This document shows positions 35,046-46,283 of a DNA stretch of 64,000 nucleotides, piece after piece. The stretch spans positions 3,215,501 to 3,279,500 of the forward strand of contig JAEVHH010000002.1 in the NCBI GenBank assembly GCA_017607445.1, given 5' to 3'. How positions within the stretch are numbered: position 1 is the first letter of the stretch; each line of letters starts with the position of its first letter. The notes beneath the pieces are model-generated. The model was given only the letters and a program-made list of their open reading frames with translations, did not search any database and was not told where the DNA came from. The translations under genes and the position numbers were made by a program. This DNA is from Histoplasma ohiense (Eukaryota; Ascomycota; Eurotiomycetes; Onygenales; Ajellomycetaceae).

Positions 35046-35742
35046 TGTGTAAGCTGAACGGTTTGGTTCCTGAGAGGAACCCTCGCAGAGAACCTTTTTT
35101 CCTCACTACTTGTGTCGCGAGAGCTGGGGATCACTGCCCAGGAACACAATTACACGGTGCGTTGTTAGACAATGAGGACCCAAGAGATAGAGATATTCAA
35201 CCCAAAAACACTTAAAAATATCAGAAATAACTAACAAGAACTGTAGACTGCGACTTGTGGGATTCTCCGGACGACATTCAAAATGCTCCAGCGCGAGAAG
35301 AAATTCAAAATGTTCGGGGCTTGGCGTTTTTCAACGATCCCGCCAATCATGAGCTAACTACTAATCATCCCCAGAAAATTTCCAAACCATCAACGGCGAC
35401 AACGTCAAACAAATCGGGGACATCGCATCAGTTCTGGCGATTTCTGCTGCGGGCTTAATTGCATTCCTATACAAACACCCTTATTACTTATTGCTACTCT
35501 GCAACGGTTTGGGACTCCGTGACGACTGCTGCTAGCACCTTGTCCCCGGCATCATCAAGTTAAAGTCACGCCCACTTGACCAGGGATGGCACGATGTCAG
35601 GCCTCTCATGTCATTCTCTAATAGCTTGGAAAGGACGGCAGGCTTTTGTGCCGTCTCTTAAGCAGGTTCTTATTCACCCCCTCCATTTGCATCCAGCCGA
35701 ATACGCGCAGCCCGATTTCCACCACCATTCATCCTACTAACG
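35046..35742. promoter_or_regulatory. Bidirectional promoter region, mS23 / PPR protein
   Basis: 697 bp between two divergent genes, both predicted to act in mitochondrial gene expression. No specific motif is assigned; a CT-rich stretch lies near 35660-35700, just before the PPR start. Confidence 0.5.
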
Positions 35743-37800
35743 ATGCGACTCCAATCATACTTTACAACCCGTACTCCGATTGGCGACTTATTTACCAATT
35801 CGCTTGTGTTAGCCGGACTATGCAGAAGACACTCGCCGCGGAAAAGACGGCTTGCAGGAATGTCGAGACACTCGTCTCACGCGGCGATGCCAATGTCCCA
35901 GGATATACAGTCGCAAGAGCAGGGTGCTAACAGAAGCAGCATCAGCTTGCAAACATCCGATCCGCATGAAAGGGATTCGATTATGTCGCAAGAAGCAACA
36001 AAAGGATCTTCTATAGCCATTGATCAGAAATCGCATAATTCCACGCTACCCACAGACTTTACAATTGACCACGCCGCATTCAGAAGAGCAGCTGCTTCGA
36101 AACTTGACGATACCAAACACCTTTTCAGGTTGTATCTTGAGACATTGGGCAAGAAGGAAGGCCTAAAATCCCTCCAGGTTGTGTTATCAAATCCGGCAAG
36201 GGAAATATGTTTGCCTCAGAAAAAACAGCCGGAACGTTATCTTCCCGATGCAACTGAAATCCATGGGGTTCAGCGGCTAGTGGATCTATTGAATGACGAA
36301 CGCAGCTCCAATCAACAAATCTTTAGAGCATATAAAGACCTCCCGTCACCTGGTGTATTATATCTCTCTGCTCGGAGCAGAAGGCTTCTGTTGCATCGCT
36401 TCGCAAGCCCACCCCGCCGTCTACGTATCCATGCCGAACGATATCTGAAATTGATAGATGATATGGCCGAAGCATCATTTTATATATCACCTTCATTATG
36501 GACTGCAGCGATTCATCTGGCGGGGAAGTCCTATACTTCGGTCAAAAAGCCCGATCTAAGATCATCGCTTGGAATGTGGAGGCGGATGGAGCATGAAGGC
36601 TTAGTCCCGAGTTCTAGCATAGCATTCAATATATTATATGACGTCGCTATTAAGGCAAGACAGTGGAAAGTTGCTGATAAAATCATCGAAGAAATGAAAG
36701 CTCGTGGATTAGAGCTCTCTCGATTTGGAAGGGTGGCTCATATATTTTCCCATGGGCTACGAGGAGATGCTGAAGGGGTTCGGAAAGCTTATCATGAATT
36801 CATTCAACTTGGCGAAGTGGTTGATACCGTGGTTCTAAACTGCGTCATGGTCTCGCTCCTACGGTGTGGCGAGCAACATGTTGCAGAGAAAATGTATGAG
36901 CGTATGAAGGACATGTACCTTTCCCTAAAGTCACAGCACCCCGAACTCCTACATTCGACCGTGTATCCCTCTCCCTCCGACAATTACGCTGCCTATAGGA
37001 AGGCAACTAAGAGACTCGGCCGCGTTCTCGGGATGACGACCTTTCTCAGAGATAAGCTTCCAGAACACCACCGTGCATTACAGAGAGCGATGCCATTGAC
37101 TCCAGATGGTAAGACCTTCCATATATTTCTATGGCACCACGCAAACGTCACAGGTGATTTAGCACGTGTCATGGCCCTTCTTGAGGACATGAAAGTCACA
37201 TTCGCTATTCCCCCGCAAGGGATGATCTACATATTTTTATTTCACGGCTTCGCTGCCCATGGTGAAAAAAAAGACACCCAGTGGACATACAAACGCCTTA
37301 AAGGCGTATGGAAACACTTCCTTCGAGCCCTGTACCATTCGAAGGCAGAGCTTAGTTCCAAACGAAGTACCAAATGTCGAAGGGAAAAGTTTGTTTGGGA
37401 GAGCCCATTAGCCAATAAAGCAGAAGCATCTTCTCGCGGACCAGATAGTGCTGAAGAAGCCGACGATGAAACGTCAAAACCAACACTGTACACGAGCGAA
37501 AGAGGAGTAGACCAAGCTTCTTCATGGACTGCTTTGACCGGGGATGGACCTCCTAATCCCTTTGAGGAAGACGAAGCCGATGATGACTGGCGGTATGAGA
37601 ATTCTGTCTATTTGGGCCGAAAATTGATTGTTTCCTGTCTAAGAGCGCACGCTGCTTGCGGTGGGCCCGAAGCTGTGATGGATGTCTGGGAACGAATAGA
37701 GCGCCTCTGGAAGCCCGAGTCACAGAAGAAAGCAGATATCCTTGCTGTTAAAGCAGTTCTTGGACAGCTCGTTCCTGGAGGCTTTAAAGCGCCTAAATAG
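35743..37800 (+). CDS. Pentatricopeptide-repeat (PPR) mitochondrial protein
   Basis: Single-exon gene of 685 residues. The N-terminus is Arg/Ser-rich without acidic residues (MRLQSYFTTRTPIGDLF, then RRHSPRKRRLAGMSRHSS), as expected of a mitochondrial targeting peptide. Helical repeats of about 35 residues are visible from roughly residue 230 to 520: LRSSLGMWRRMEHEGLVPSSSIAFNIL, KVADKIIEEMKARGLE, VVLNCVMVSLLRCGEQHVAEKMYERMKD, and LARVMALLEDMKVTFAIPPQ. An acidic, low-complexity insert (about 555-615) precedes a last helical pair. PPR proteins bind organellar RNA for stability or translation. The exact yeast counterpart is not assignable from sequence alone. The context beside mS23 supports a mitochondrial role. 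Confidence 0.82.
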   Translation: MRLQSYFTTRTPIGDLFTNSLVLAGLCRRHSPRKRRLAGMSRHSSHAAMPMSQDIQSQEQGANRSSISLQTSDPHERDSIMSQEATKGSSIAIDQKSHNSTLPTDFTIDHAAFRRAAASKLDDTKHLFRLYLETLGKKEGLKSLQVVLSNPAREICLPQKKQPERYLPDATEIHGVQRLVDLLNDERSSNQQIFRAYKDLPSPGVLYLSARSRRLLLHRFASPPRRLRIHAERYLKLIDDMAEASFYISPSLWTAAIHLAGKSYTSVKKPDLRSSLGMWRRMEHEGLVPSSSIAFNILYDVAIKARQWKVADKIIEEMKARGLELSRFGRVAHIFSHGLRGDAEGVRKAYHEFIQLGEVVDTVVLNCVMVSLLRCGEQHVAEKMYERMKDMYLSLKSQHPELLHSTVYPSPSDNYAAYRKATKRLGRVLGMTTFLRDKLPEHHRALQRAMPLTPDGKTFHIFLWHHANVTGDLARVMALLEDMKVTFAIPPQGMIYIFLFHGFAAHGEKKDTQWTYKRLKGVWKHFLRALYHSKAELSSKRSTKCRREKFVWESPLANKAEASSRGPDSAEEADDETSKPTLYTSERGVDQASSWTALTGDGPPNPFEEDEADDDWRYENSVYLGRKLIVSCLRAHAACGGPEAVMDVWERIERLWKPESQKKADILAVKAVLGQLVPGGFKAPK

Positions 37801-38218
37801 TGTGTGCCCGCCACCTACTTTAATGTACTGTACATATTATAGATACTACTTCTTTTTCTAAGTGGGATTCTGGTCTACGCTCAGCGATTGGTATACCAAC
37901 TGATAAGCATGTATCTTGCCTGTCTACCATACCGTGCAATAATTTTCATTGCCCTAAGTTGAGCTTTGGATTGGCCTACATTTTTACTACCTATTTACAC
38001 GTGAAAGCACTGTATTTATAGACATCGTCACTACCAATCCGTCCACCTCATATTTCACGGGGGAAATATACAATCACGTGACATCGCGTTGTCACGCGTC
38101 AACTTGTGGTAGGAATTGGAATTGGTGGAGCATATAAAATACTAGTATCAGAGCTATAACCTCTATATGAAATCCATGAAGGGCGAAAAACATGATATTA
38201 CCTTGAATTGCAGCGGAG
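37801..38218. other. Intergenic, 3' of PPR gene and RecQ promoter
   Basis: 418 bp. Contains ATG 38167, which opens a 23-codon frame ending at 38238 and overlapping the RecQ start out of frame. Nothing else is recognised. Confidence 0.5.
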
Positions 38219-40161
38219 ATGCCTCTGCGGCGAAATAAAGGACAACCCGTAGACATTGACTTCACGCTACGGCGCGTGTTTGGGAAAAAGGCATTTCGGT
38301 GGGTGCTTTTATTAACTACGAATTGCGAGAACTTTGGGCTTTGAATGCTTTAAGGGACTGACTGCCGTTTATCATGCAGACCTCTGCAGCGGGAAGTCAT
38401 TGAGGCTGCCATCGAGGGCCATGATGTGTTCCTTCAAGCTGCTACATCCTTCGGGAAGAGCTTATGTTTTCAGTTACCTGCCATCGTTGGTCATGGGGGT
38501 GCGCTCCATCAGTACTTCTATTATGTTTAAGTTAACATAAACGTATTGCTAATCAAGTTGTTGATGGTAGTCACGGTTGTTGTTTCGCCACTTCTCGCGT
38601 TGATGGTAGGTTTGGTGTGGGTGGAAAAGAATTATACTCACAACACTTCTCGTAACTAACATTATTTCCGTACTAGGTGGATCAGGTTTCTGCCCTGGAA
38701 GCTAACGGCATACCTGTTGCAACGATAAATTCTACAACATCTCTTACCAAACGGCGGGAAATTGTGAAAGATCTTCTTTCAGGGCATCCCATTACACGAC
38801 TTCTATACGTAACCCCGGAATTCTGTCAGACCGATTCCTTCCGTCGGCACCTTCAAACAGTTCACCTACAAGGCGAGCTTGCTCGGATCGCAATTGATGA
38901 GGCTCATTGTGTCAGTGAATGGGGACATGACTTCCGCCCAGCTTATAAGGAGCTATCATGGTTCAGGAGAGAATTACGCAGGCCATTTGTTCCGATCACT
39001 GCCCTTACAGCGACTGCTACGGCACGTGTTCGATCAGATATCATATCCTTGCTAGGGTTAGACCCCATGACTCTAAAGAAATTTAGTACAGGATCAGCAC
39101 GGCCTAATATACATTATGAAGTCCGTTACCTTCCAGATTGCTCGATGGACCCTACAGTCCCTGACACGGATCAACTGAATGATCTTCTCTGCTGGCTGAG
39201 CTCAATTCATAACCGTCGTATTGCACGGATATCACCTCCCGAAAATGAGAATTGCGCTGGCGAGAGTATATCCGCCGTCACACCTCTCCTGCCGCCTATC
39301 ACAGGAATTATATATGTTCCCCTAAGGGCCATCTGCAGCGAACTTGCTAACAGCCTATCAGCGTCACCACTCAATATTAAAGCGGTTGCCTATCATGCGG
39401 GGCTCTCAGCTTCTGAGCGATCCAAAATTCAATCACTATGGAGCTCGCCAAGTAAGGTATCCACATCAGCCACGGAGAAGTCAGGAGAGAAGACCAAACC
39501 CCCCTCATTTTACATCGTTGTCGCCACCAACGCCTTTGGAATGGGAATCGATAACCCTCACGTACGTTTCGTCATACATTGGACGCCACCCCGCAGTTTT
39601 GAAGGATTTGTCCAAGAATCTGGCCGGGCAGGGCGTGACGGTCGGGCAGCCGTGTCTCTCATATATTACAGTCCCCAGGAACGCGACCGCGTATTGGATC
39701 GTATGACACGCGATCAAGATTGGCATTTCGATGCGGCTCTGCAGGGGGACAATCCGGCAAGTAAAAAACGTAGGCACACGGAGTCAAGCATCGCTGCCAA
39801 AATGCGCAATCAGGAAGCCCTCCTCGAAAGCTTTAAAAGGGTCGTTAAATACTGCGAAACAACCTCGCGGTGCAGACATGAAGTGATTCGCGAATTTTTC
39901 GGCGAGCGCGATCTGAATGTCGACTCACGAATCGGGCAACCGACGCAGGTCCATATTGACACTTCTATATCGTCAACATGTGATTTTGCCTGTGACTTCT
40001 GCAAGGAGGGTCGTGAGGCGTTGACGCGCCGGAAAAAAATGAGTGGTGTTCCTGAAAACCCCTTTGAGAATCATGCTGAGGATTTCTTGCCAGTGACCAT
40101 GCAAGTTGGGGATTTCATGGGATTTCGTGCCGCTAGCCTGATAGATATTCATAAGCGATAA
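38219..40161 (+). CDS. RecQ-family DNA helicase (short form)
   Basis: Four exons, 38219-38298, 38380-38498, 38571-38605, 38677-40161, give 572 residues; phases agree at all three joins. Helicase motifs are complete: motif 0/I RPLQREVI and ATSFGKS (about residues 27-54), Ia VSPLLALM, II IDEAHCVSEWGHDFR (DEAH 152-155), III TALTATAT, and VI QESGRAGRDGR. A zinc-binding module follows (YCETTSRCRHEVI, then CDFACDFC). The protein ends about 40 residues later, so the winged-helix RQC and HRDC domains of Sgs1/BLM are missing. It unwinds DNA 3' to 5' in repair and recombination; the short form resembles RecQ5/Hrq-like or fungal second RecQ proteins, but I cannot fix orthology. Exons 2 and 3 are 119 and 35 bp. 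The first intron is 81 bp. Confidence 0.9.
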
Positions 40162-41313
40162 TAAGCAATTATAGTTCCTTTAGATTTTTATTTTTTGCTT
40201 TTTATTCCTGTCCTTTTGTCTTATTTTTTTTCTATTTTTGATCAAAAAAGAAACGAAAGAAAGAATTGCATAGGGAGGCGGTTGGAGATGATAGGACTGG
40301 ATAAGATTGTTTGGCGTTGACATATCTTTTACTTTAGAGGCGGACCTTTCTCTTCTTAGTAATGGCTTCCTATAGCTCAGTTTTTGGATGATGTGATGTA
40401 GTTTGTATTTCATATTGATCATTGGTATTGCAACACATGTAGTATGGCGTTCGGTAAGGAAAAATGTAATTAGAGCGCGTTTTGACTGGAAATCTGGTAT
40501 ATGACTCTGAAGCATCGACCAGCTTATAATGTCTTGCATAGAAACCGAGCAATTGAAAGTATAAGCCGTGCTCATTCGATTCTCTTTTCGAGGAAAGGTC
40601 TGAGATGAAGAGATTCAGAGACGACTGCCGGGGGGAGCCTCACGACGTAAATGTGAATCCATATAATAGAACAACAACATCTGAAGATATCAGGAGCAGC
40701 CTCAGGGGAATAATTAGCGTTGGTTGCCATATCCGGGAACTGCTCTGATAATGAATAACGACTTATCCTCTCCCCCTCTCCTCCCTTCTTCTTTTTTTTT
40801 TTTTTGGCTGCAGCGGCGGCCCGGCAGGAGTACTCTACTTGCAATTAAACGGGGTCGAGCACACGGCGATGAGCGCATTTGCTTACTTTCGTAGGTGACT
40901 GTAATTCGATGGATAGTTAAGTTATTCGAAGTATACACTATAGAACGGAAGGGGAAATTTTTCAATTTCAAAGCAAAATAACTTTTTAACTAAGACATTG
41001 TTGGAAAAAACACTACGCTAAAAAATAAACGATTAATTAGATTGAAAACTCGGACATTGAGACGAATATGATGGAAATTTTAGTGGTATGACGGAGTTTG
41101 AAGTCCAAAGTCTGACGAGAGGCTCTGGCAATAAAACGAGTATTTGAATACACCAGTGAGGTAAATGAATCATGTCCAAATGTCGCCACTGAACGAATGT
41201 TGTCTGTAAATTTCTGGTAAAGGCGGATATTCACAAGCCAGGAGGAGGGGGTACCTATCAAAGTAATTAGTTATAGTGACGAATTTAGTATGGTGGGGAA
41301 ATCAGCTTAGGAT
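40162..41313. other. Convergent intergenic region
   Basis: About 1.15 kb between the RecQ stop and the KH-protein stop. Holds a T-rich tract (40185-40236) and a 15-18-base T run near 40790-40805. Minus-strand frames at 40180-40575 and 40572-40971 have no domain and consist partly of the Lys-rich reading of the T run. Confidence 0.5.
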
Positions 41314-43448
41314 TCATACGGCATTATATCCCCCAGACGATGACTGTGGTGGCGGTGGAGGCGGTGTACCTGATCCTGGAGGCGGAGGAGGTGGTGGGGC
41401 TTCAGAAGCCGGAGGCGGTGGTGGAGGGGGAGCAGGACCTTGTGGTGGCGGTGGCGGCGGGGGTTGCTGCTGCTGATAATACTGCTGGTAATACGCGACA
41501 TAATTTTGATACCCACCCCACGCTGCGTATGGATCTTGGCCTGTCATATATTGAGAATACATGCGGCTGTAGTCTGCGGCAGAGTGGCCTGTCGCCGGTG
41601 CAACTTGGGAAGTTGCGCCAGCATCAGTGGCAGGTGTGGCATTGGCAGAGGGACTCATGGGTGTCTGCGGGGAAGAGTAGTTCCCGTAATTGCCGCCGGG
41701 CCCCCCGTAACTCCCACCCCCATAATGGGAACGATCACGCCCATACCCGCCAGCATGGTGACCACCTCCACCATACGACCGTTGTGGTGGTGGCGGCTGC
41801 TCCTTAAACCTCTCATATTGCTCCCTCACGTTAGCGAGCAGGTCTTCGCAAAGCGCTTTGGCATTTTGGACTTCCTTCGGATCTGGACCACTATGATGGA
41901 TGAGCAGGTATTATGATTGTATATTCTCACCACAGAATATTTGATGATACTTACGCGACATGTAAATACATAGGTTCATCACTTTCTCTACCGGTGCTAT
42001 GTTCTGTGAAACCAGAGCCACGTCCTTTGATCTGAACTCGGCAACGCGTCTCCTGCTGGATATGCTTAACATACGCGCCACCTTGGCCAACTACCTGAGC
42101 ACGAAGATTAAAACCCGGAATAGGCTCCAGGTCAACAGGAATCCGTTCTTCAGGCCATTTCCGCTACAAATTCTTATTAGCCACAGCATCAATCCTATAT
42201 TATATTACTGCATAAAACACATACTCGACCGTATTCATCCCGTTCCACTTGGGGCTCTGGTTCTCTGCGACGAAACCTCCGCTCGTCAACAAGGTTGGGC
42301 AGTTCTTGTTTCATCAATTCCTCTATTTTGGCGACTGCCTTGTCAAGACCCTCCTTGGTGGTGCTCGTTACGTGAAGATAAAGCGGGGGGTTCTGGTTGT
42401 AAAATGTCAGACACTGTTCATCTGTTCCTCTCACATCATCGGGTCTTGCTGAAGCTTACCGCAGCCGTAGCCATGCTTTTATCAGGGAAATAACTCCCTC
42501 GGGTCGTAACATCTTTAAACCTTTACATGAGCTTCTGTTATCTAAATAGAGTAGTATATAATAATATAGTGATGGAGAAGTCGTACCGGCGCCAGTTTCA
42601 TCTTTAATCTAAATATCACGCAGCGGAGGTCAGCAGATGCCAAAGAGGGGTTTCGAGACGCTATGGAAAGTTGGGTAAGCTTCAGCCACCATCACAACAA
42701 AAGGGGGAAGGGTGATGTGGAATTTGAGTTGGAATATCTTTCCAAAACCGTGGCCCTGAGCCATAACGCAACAATGCCTGGGAATATCAGTGGACATGAC
42801 AGAAATATTTACCATCCTCTGGGTTGCACCCTTAGTCAGTGTGTACCGGTTTCGGAGGTCGTTGACTTCGATATCTTTTATATAGTCTCCGTCTGCCATG
42901 TAAACTTCGCCATTTACGTTGCGTGCACTCTCTGCACCTGGAGAAGCAGACTTCGCCGCTGGGCTAGCAGTCTATTCAATTAAATGTTAGAAGCAAGGAT
43001 GCGTGCCGATTGGCAATGGAAATTCGATGGGAGATCAGGGGAGCCTGCATATCGTACAGAACGAACTGGTGTCACATTCATGTGCTGATATCCTTTTTTC
43101 GCCTGAAGCTCAGCATTTATCTTCGCCGCAGCGGCAGCTATTTAAACGCCAAACAGAATATTTAATTAGCATTCTGCGCGCGAAAAGAAGTCTCGTCAAA
43201 AAAAAAATAAAAAACACATGAGTTGCACACTCACCTGCAGCAGCAGTTGGATCGGCGGATGCGGACTTCCGGTTGTCGTCGTTCCCAGGGCTTCGCGGTT
43301 CCCTGCTCAATGGGCTTCGCTCCCGTGCGGAATCTGAATTCCGAGCAGATGGGGACCGCGAACGTCGATCAAATCTTGATTGTCTTCGAGGTTCTGCTTC
43401 TGTTTGATCAAAACGAGAACGCTTTGCACGACGCTCACTGTCCGCCAT
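41314..43448 (-). CDS. KH-domain pre-mRNA splicing factor, KHDC4/BLOM7-like
   Basis: Eight exons on the minus strand: 43448-43235, 43137-43058, 42971-42813, 42608-42587, 42512-42460, 42392-42225, 42163-41955, 41890-41314, giving 493 residues with agreeing phases. Exon 4 is only 22 bp. The N-terminus is Arg/Ser-rich (RSRSPSARNSDSARERS). Residues about 125-230 carry the first KH-like unit (NRYTLTKGATQRMIKDETGADVTTRGSYFP...). The second KH unit, with GxxG loop GQGG, is in exon 7 (IPGFNLRAQVVGQGGAYVKHIQ). The C-terminus is Gly/Tyr/Ser-rich, then Gln-rich and poly-Pro (four runs of 5-7 Pro). Human KHDC4 binds RNA and joins the spliceosome; the same role is inferred. The plus strand of the tail reads as a Gly-rich frame, which is a shadow. 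Confidence 0.88.
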
Positions 43449-43993
43449 TGTTGGTGGCGGGGCTCTAGCCTAAAGTAAAATCTCGCTGTGCTTTATAGGT
43501 TTCGAAAAGGAAATACAGCTCATATATAAAAACAAGCAAAACGGAAGCCAGAGAGGTAAGGTTGACGTTGCTTCAAAAGGGCATATTTTGAACAAATCCT
43601 TTCTGGATGTCTCCTGTTGAAGCTGGCTTAGTCATTGCAACATGACTCGATAACTAATCCATAAATGGACTAGTAGCTCGATAAAGTTGCCGTTTAGTCA
43701 TTTCTCCGACCTCGGAGTTGGATGTCTATCATGTGACTCAATCTTCCAACCTGCCAAAGAAATTGAGACACAGAACTGAAGGTTTTAGAATTCATGCAAA
43801 GATGAGATGGTGGTGAGCAATTCTCTCCCATCTCTTCAATTGTAGTGTGATAGGGGTTGGTGTACTCATTTTCTGTGAATATCCGTTTGGCAGCTAGACG
43901 AATCCATCTATATTCAGGGGAGGAGTCACAAATAGCTCCTTGTGCCTACACGGACAGAGGGCAATTGCTCTTGCCGTCGTGTGTGGTAAGAAA
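43449..43993. promoter_or_regulatory. Bidirectional promoter region, KHDC4-like / ILV6
   Basis: 545 bp between divergent genes. Contains TGACTCA at 43734-43740 and TGACTCG at 43643-43648, described separately. Confidence 0.6.
43734..43740 (+). promoter_or_regulatory. Perfect Gcn4/CpcA-type element upstream of ILV6
   Basis: TGACTCA lies 254 bp before the ILV6 start; a near match TGACTCG lies at 43643-43648. The consensus is bound by Gcn4/CpcA, the activator of the general amino-acid control (cross-pathway) response, and ILV6 is a classic target. The region is shared with the divergent KH-protein gene. Confidence 0.65.
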
Positions 43994-45071
43994 ATGGCTT
44001 TTCGACGGGTTTTCTCCCAACCTTCGAGCCGTACTCTATTGTCGTCACTGTCGACATGTGGTGCTGGAGGCAGCCTAGCCCCTTCATTGAAACCATGCTT
44101 CAATGCCCGCCCCTCCTCAAGCTCGACATCCGCACTCGCCTACAAAGCTCTGCATCGTCGGTCTCCGCTCCCTCTCCCAGTAGCCGATAGCCCGACCTGG
44201 TCTGCTCCTGCTGCAGTCTCATCAATTCTCTATGAGACGCCAGTACCCTCGACCAAACCTCCAAAACGTCATGTGCTGAATTGCCTGGTACAAAATGAAC
44301 CAGGCGTTCTCTCCCGCATCTCCGGAATTCTTGCGGCTCGGGGGTTCAACATCGACAGCCTCGTTGTCTGCAATACGGAAGTAGAAGACTTATCACGGAT
44401 GACGATTGTCCTTCGCGGATTGGATGGTGTGGTCGAGCAGGCCCGCCGCCAGCTGGATGACCTTGTCCCAGTCTGGGCAGTTCTTGATTATACCGATTCT
44501 GCCCTGGTACAACGCGAGCTCCTTCTTGCGAAAGTTAGTATTCTGGGGCCTGAGGTGTTCGAAGAGCTTCTCCAGCACCATCGTGAAATTACAACGCCCG
44601 AAAACGAGGAAGTATCTAGCTCAGCGGAACAACAGACAAATTCGACCCAGAGCGGGGCGGGAACGTTCAAAGGCAGCCAGCATGCCAGTAACTACCACCC
44701 CAGCGGACTAGCTCATAGCCAGGCACTTCGTCACAAACACGAACATTTGAAGGCTATTACCCACCTGACTCAACAATTCGGTGGGAAGGTTTTGGATATC
44801 AGCACTAACAACTGCATTGTTGAACTGCAAGTTTATGCTCCCCTTGCCTCTTGGTTGAAAAGCTACCATTGACTGACAATGACTACACAACAGGTCCGCA
44901 AAGCCAAATCGAATTGACTCCTTCCTTAAACTAATTTCTCCATTTGGCATCCTCGAATCTACCCGAACAGGCCTGATGGCCCTACCACGGTCTCCGCTCT
45001 CTGGACCAGATGCAGATATTGAAAAGGATGCAAGCGAAGTTGTTGACGCTAGTGCTCTTCCGCCTGGTTAA
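43994..45071 (+). CDS. ILV6: Acetolactate synthase regulatory (small) subunit
   Basis: Two exons, 43994-44826 and 44894-45071, give 336 residues. The start at MAFRRVF begins a mitochondrial presequence rich in Ser, Arg and Ala. The first ACT domain is at about residues 93-165 (HVLNCLVQNEPGVLSRISGILAARGFNIDSL), followed by LLLAKVSILGPE, a Ser/Gln-rich linker and the C-terminal regulatory region. The exon join restores IVELSAKPNRIDSFLKLISPFGILESTRTGLMALPRSPL, a highly conserved stretch, and only works if the intron starts with GC (GCAAGT at 44827) and ends with CAG at 44893. The subunit confers valine sensitivity and activates ILV2 in the first shared step of branched-chain amino-acid synthesis. 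A Gcn4-type site lies upstream. Confidence 0.95.
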
Positions 45072-46133
45072 ATTTCGCAATGTTGTGACACCTGATTTAA
45101 TTTTAGATGCCTGTGTTGTCTTACTTTTGCATGTGTGCTGTCTGTTATCTTTTTATAGTTTTGTGTATTTTTTCTAAAGGAAATCAATCATGCTTCAGGG
45201 AGAAAAAGAATCACTAAAGGATAGTGACGGGGCAATCAAGTCATATTTATTGCTATTTTCCCTCGTCGTGCATAATTCTATGCTGTCTTTTCTTTGAATT
45301 TCCGTTTTTCTTCTGTATATTTTCTTTATTGGAAGTTACCGAATAAATAGCTATTTTAATTATATCTACTCTTTTTTTGTGGGGGAGGGGCGCCGTTTAC
45401 ATATCGTGTCCTCAATACAGGCATACCAAGTTTATTTTGATGTTCTCATTGCCAAACTCGCTGGCTGCTGCAAGGCTATATCGTCCCAAGAGTTGGGTAC
45501 TATCGTTTAGGAATTGGAATTATGTTGATACTTAGTGTCTAATAAATACAGCGTAAACTCTGTGTAAACAGAATGGTAGTTTGAAGAAAAACTGAACTTC
45601 TTTATAACCACCTATTCTCGCAGTACAGAAAGATGGTTGTAAGAAAGCTATAAAATCACAACACAAATGAAAGAAACCCATACATATAGAATGGAAGTAA
45701 GAATAGTCATCTCAATCTTCAGCGTTTACCAGCTAGCAGCCTTGGGCCCACATAAAAAATCCTTCTGTTCATGTATTGAGGAACGGTTGAATAGAGGAAA
45801 AAACAATACGAACGTGCTTCTCATAGTCATAACATCTTAACATCGTAATATCGTTAGGGTATCAAAAATGCCAAGTAAGGTTATCAAAATCCAGGGAAAC
45901 GGAAAATAACATAAACAGCATAGTAAGGGCCGGTCGTACGCAGCACAAAACAAAGGCCATAGAAAAAAGAAAAAGAAAAAAAAAAAAGGTTAGAGGAAAA
46001 AACACCCCAAAGTCCAATTTAAGGTCAGGCATCTGTGTTCATCGAGAGCAGCCCATAGGGAATTAACCCTACAGCCATCCAGGGGAATATCCCGTCTTCC
46101 CAACAGACCCCATATCGACATGTTCGACATCCT
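45072..46133. other. AT-rich region 3' of ILV6
   Basis: About 1.06 kb with no gene seen; an A-rich stretch lies near 45960-45990. Confidence 0.5.
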
Positions 46134-46283
46134 TCACTTTTTACCCTCGCCACTTTGGCAATCCCCGCAGATTCCGCAGTACAAGGGGCTGTAGTTTTCT
46201 CCTGTCTTCCTGGTGCAGGTACACTCCTGGGAGAAAACCGTTTCTATGGCTCCACATTTATAGATAACGAGGTGCTTGCACAT
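46134..46283 (-). CDS. Possible small Cys-rich protein
   Basis: A 49-residue frame starting at MCKHLVIYK has eight Cys, with CxC, CxxCxxC spacing (ECTCTR, YCGICGDC) and ends QSGEGKK. The pattern resembles small cysteine-rich fungal proteins that start with MCKxxxxY and coordinate metals. The frame is open for 24 more residues upstream (to 46355), so the start may be earlier or in another exon. There is no signal peptide in the 49-residue form. It stands alone in an AT-rich gene-poor region. The coding evidence is modest. Confidence 0.35.
   Translation of the reverse strand: MCKHLVIYKCGAIETVFSQECTCTRKTGENYSPLYCGICGDCQSGEGKK

Noticed and set aside
41340..41916. Plus-strand Gly-rich frames opposite the KH-protein tail
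   Set aside because: They are the complement of the poly-Pro/Gly-rich C-terminal exon and have no splice or domain support.
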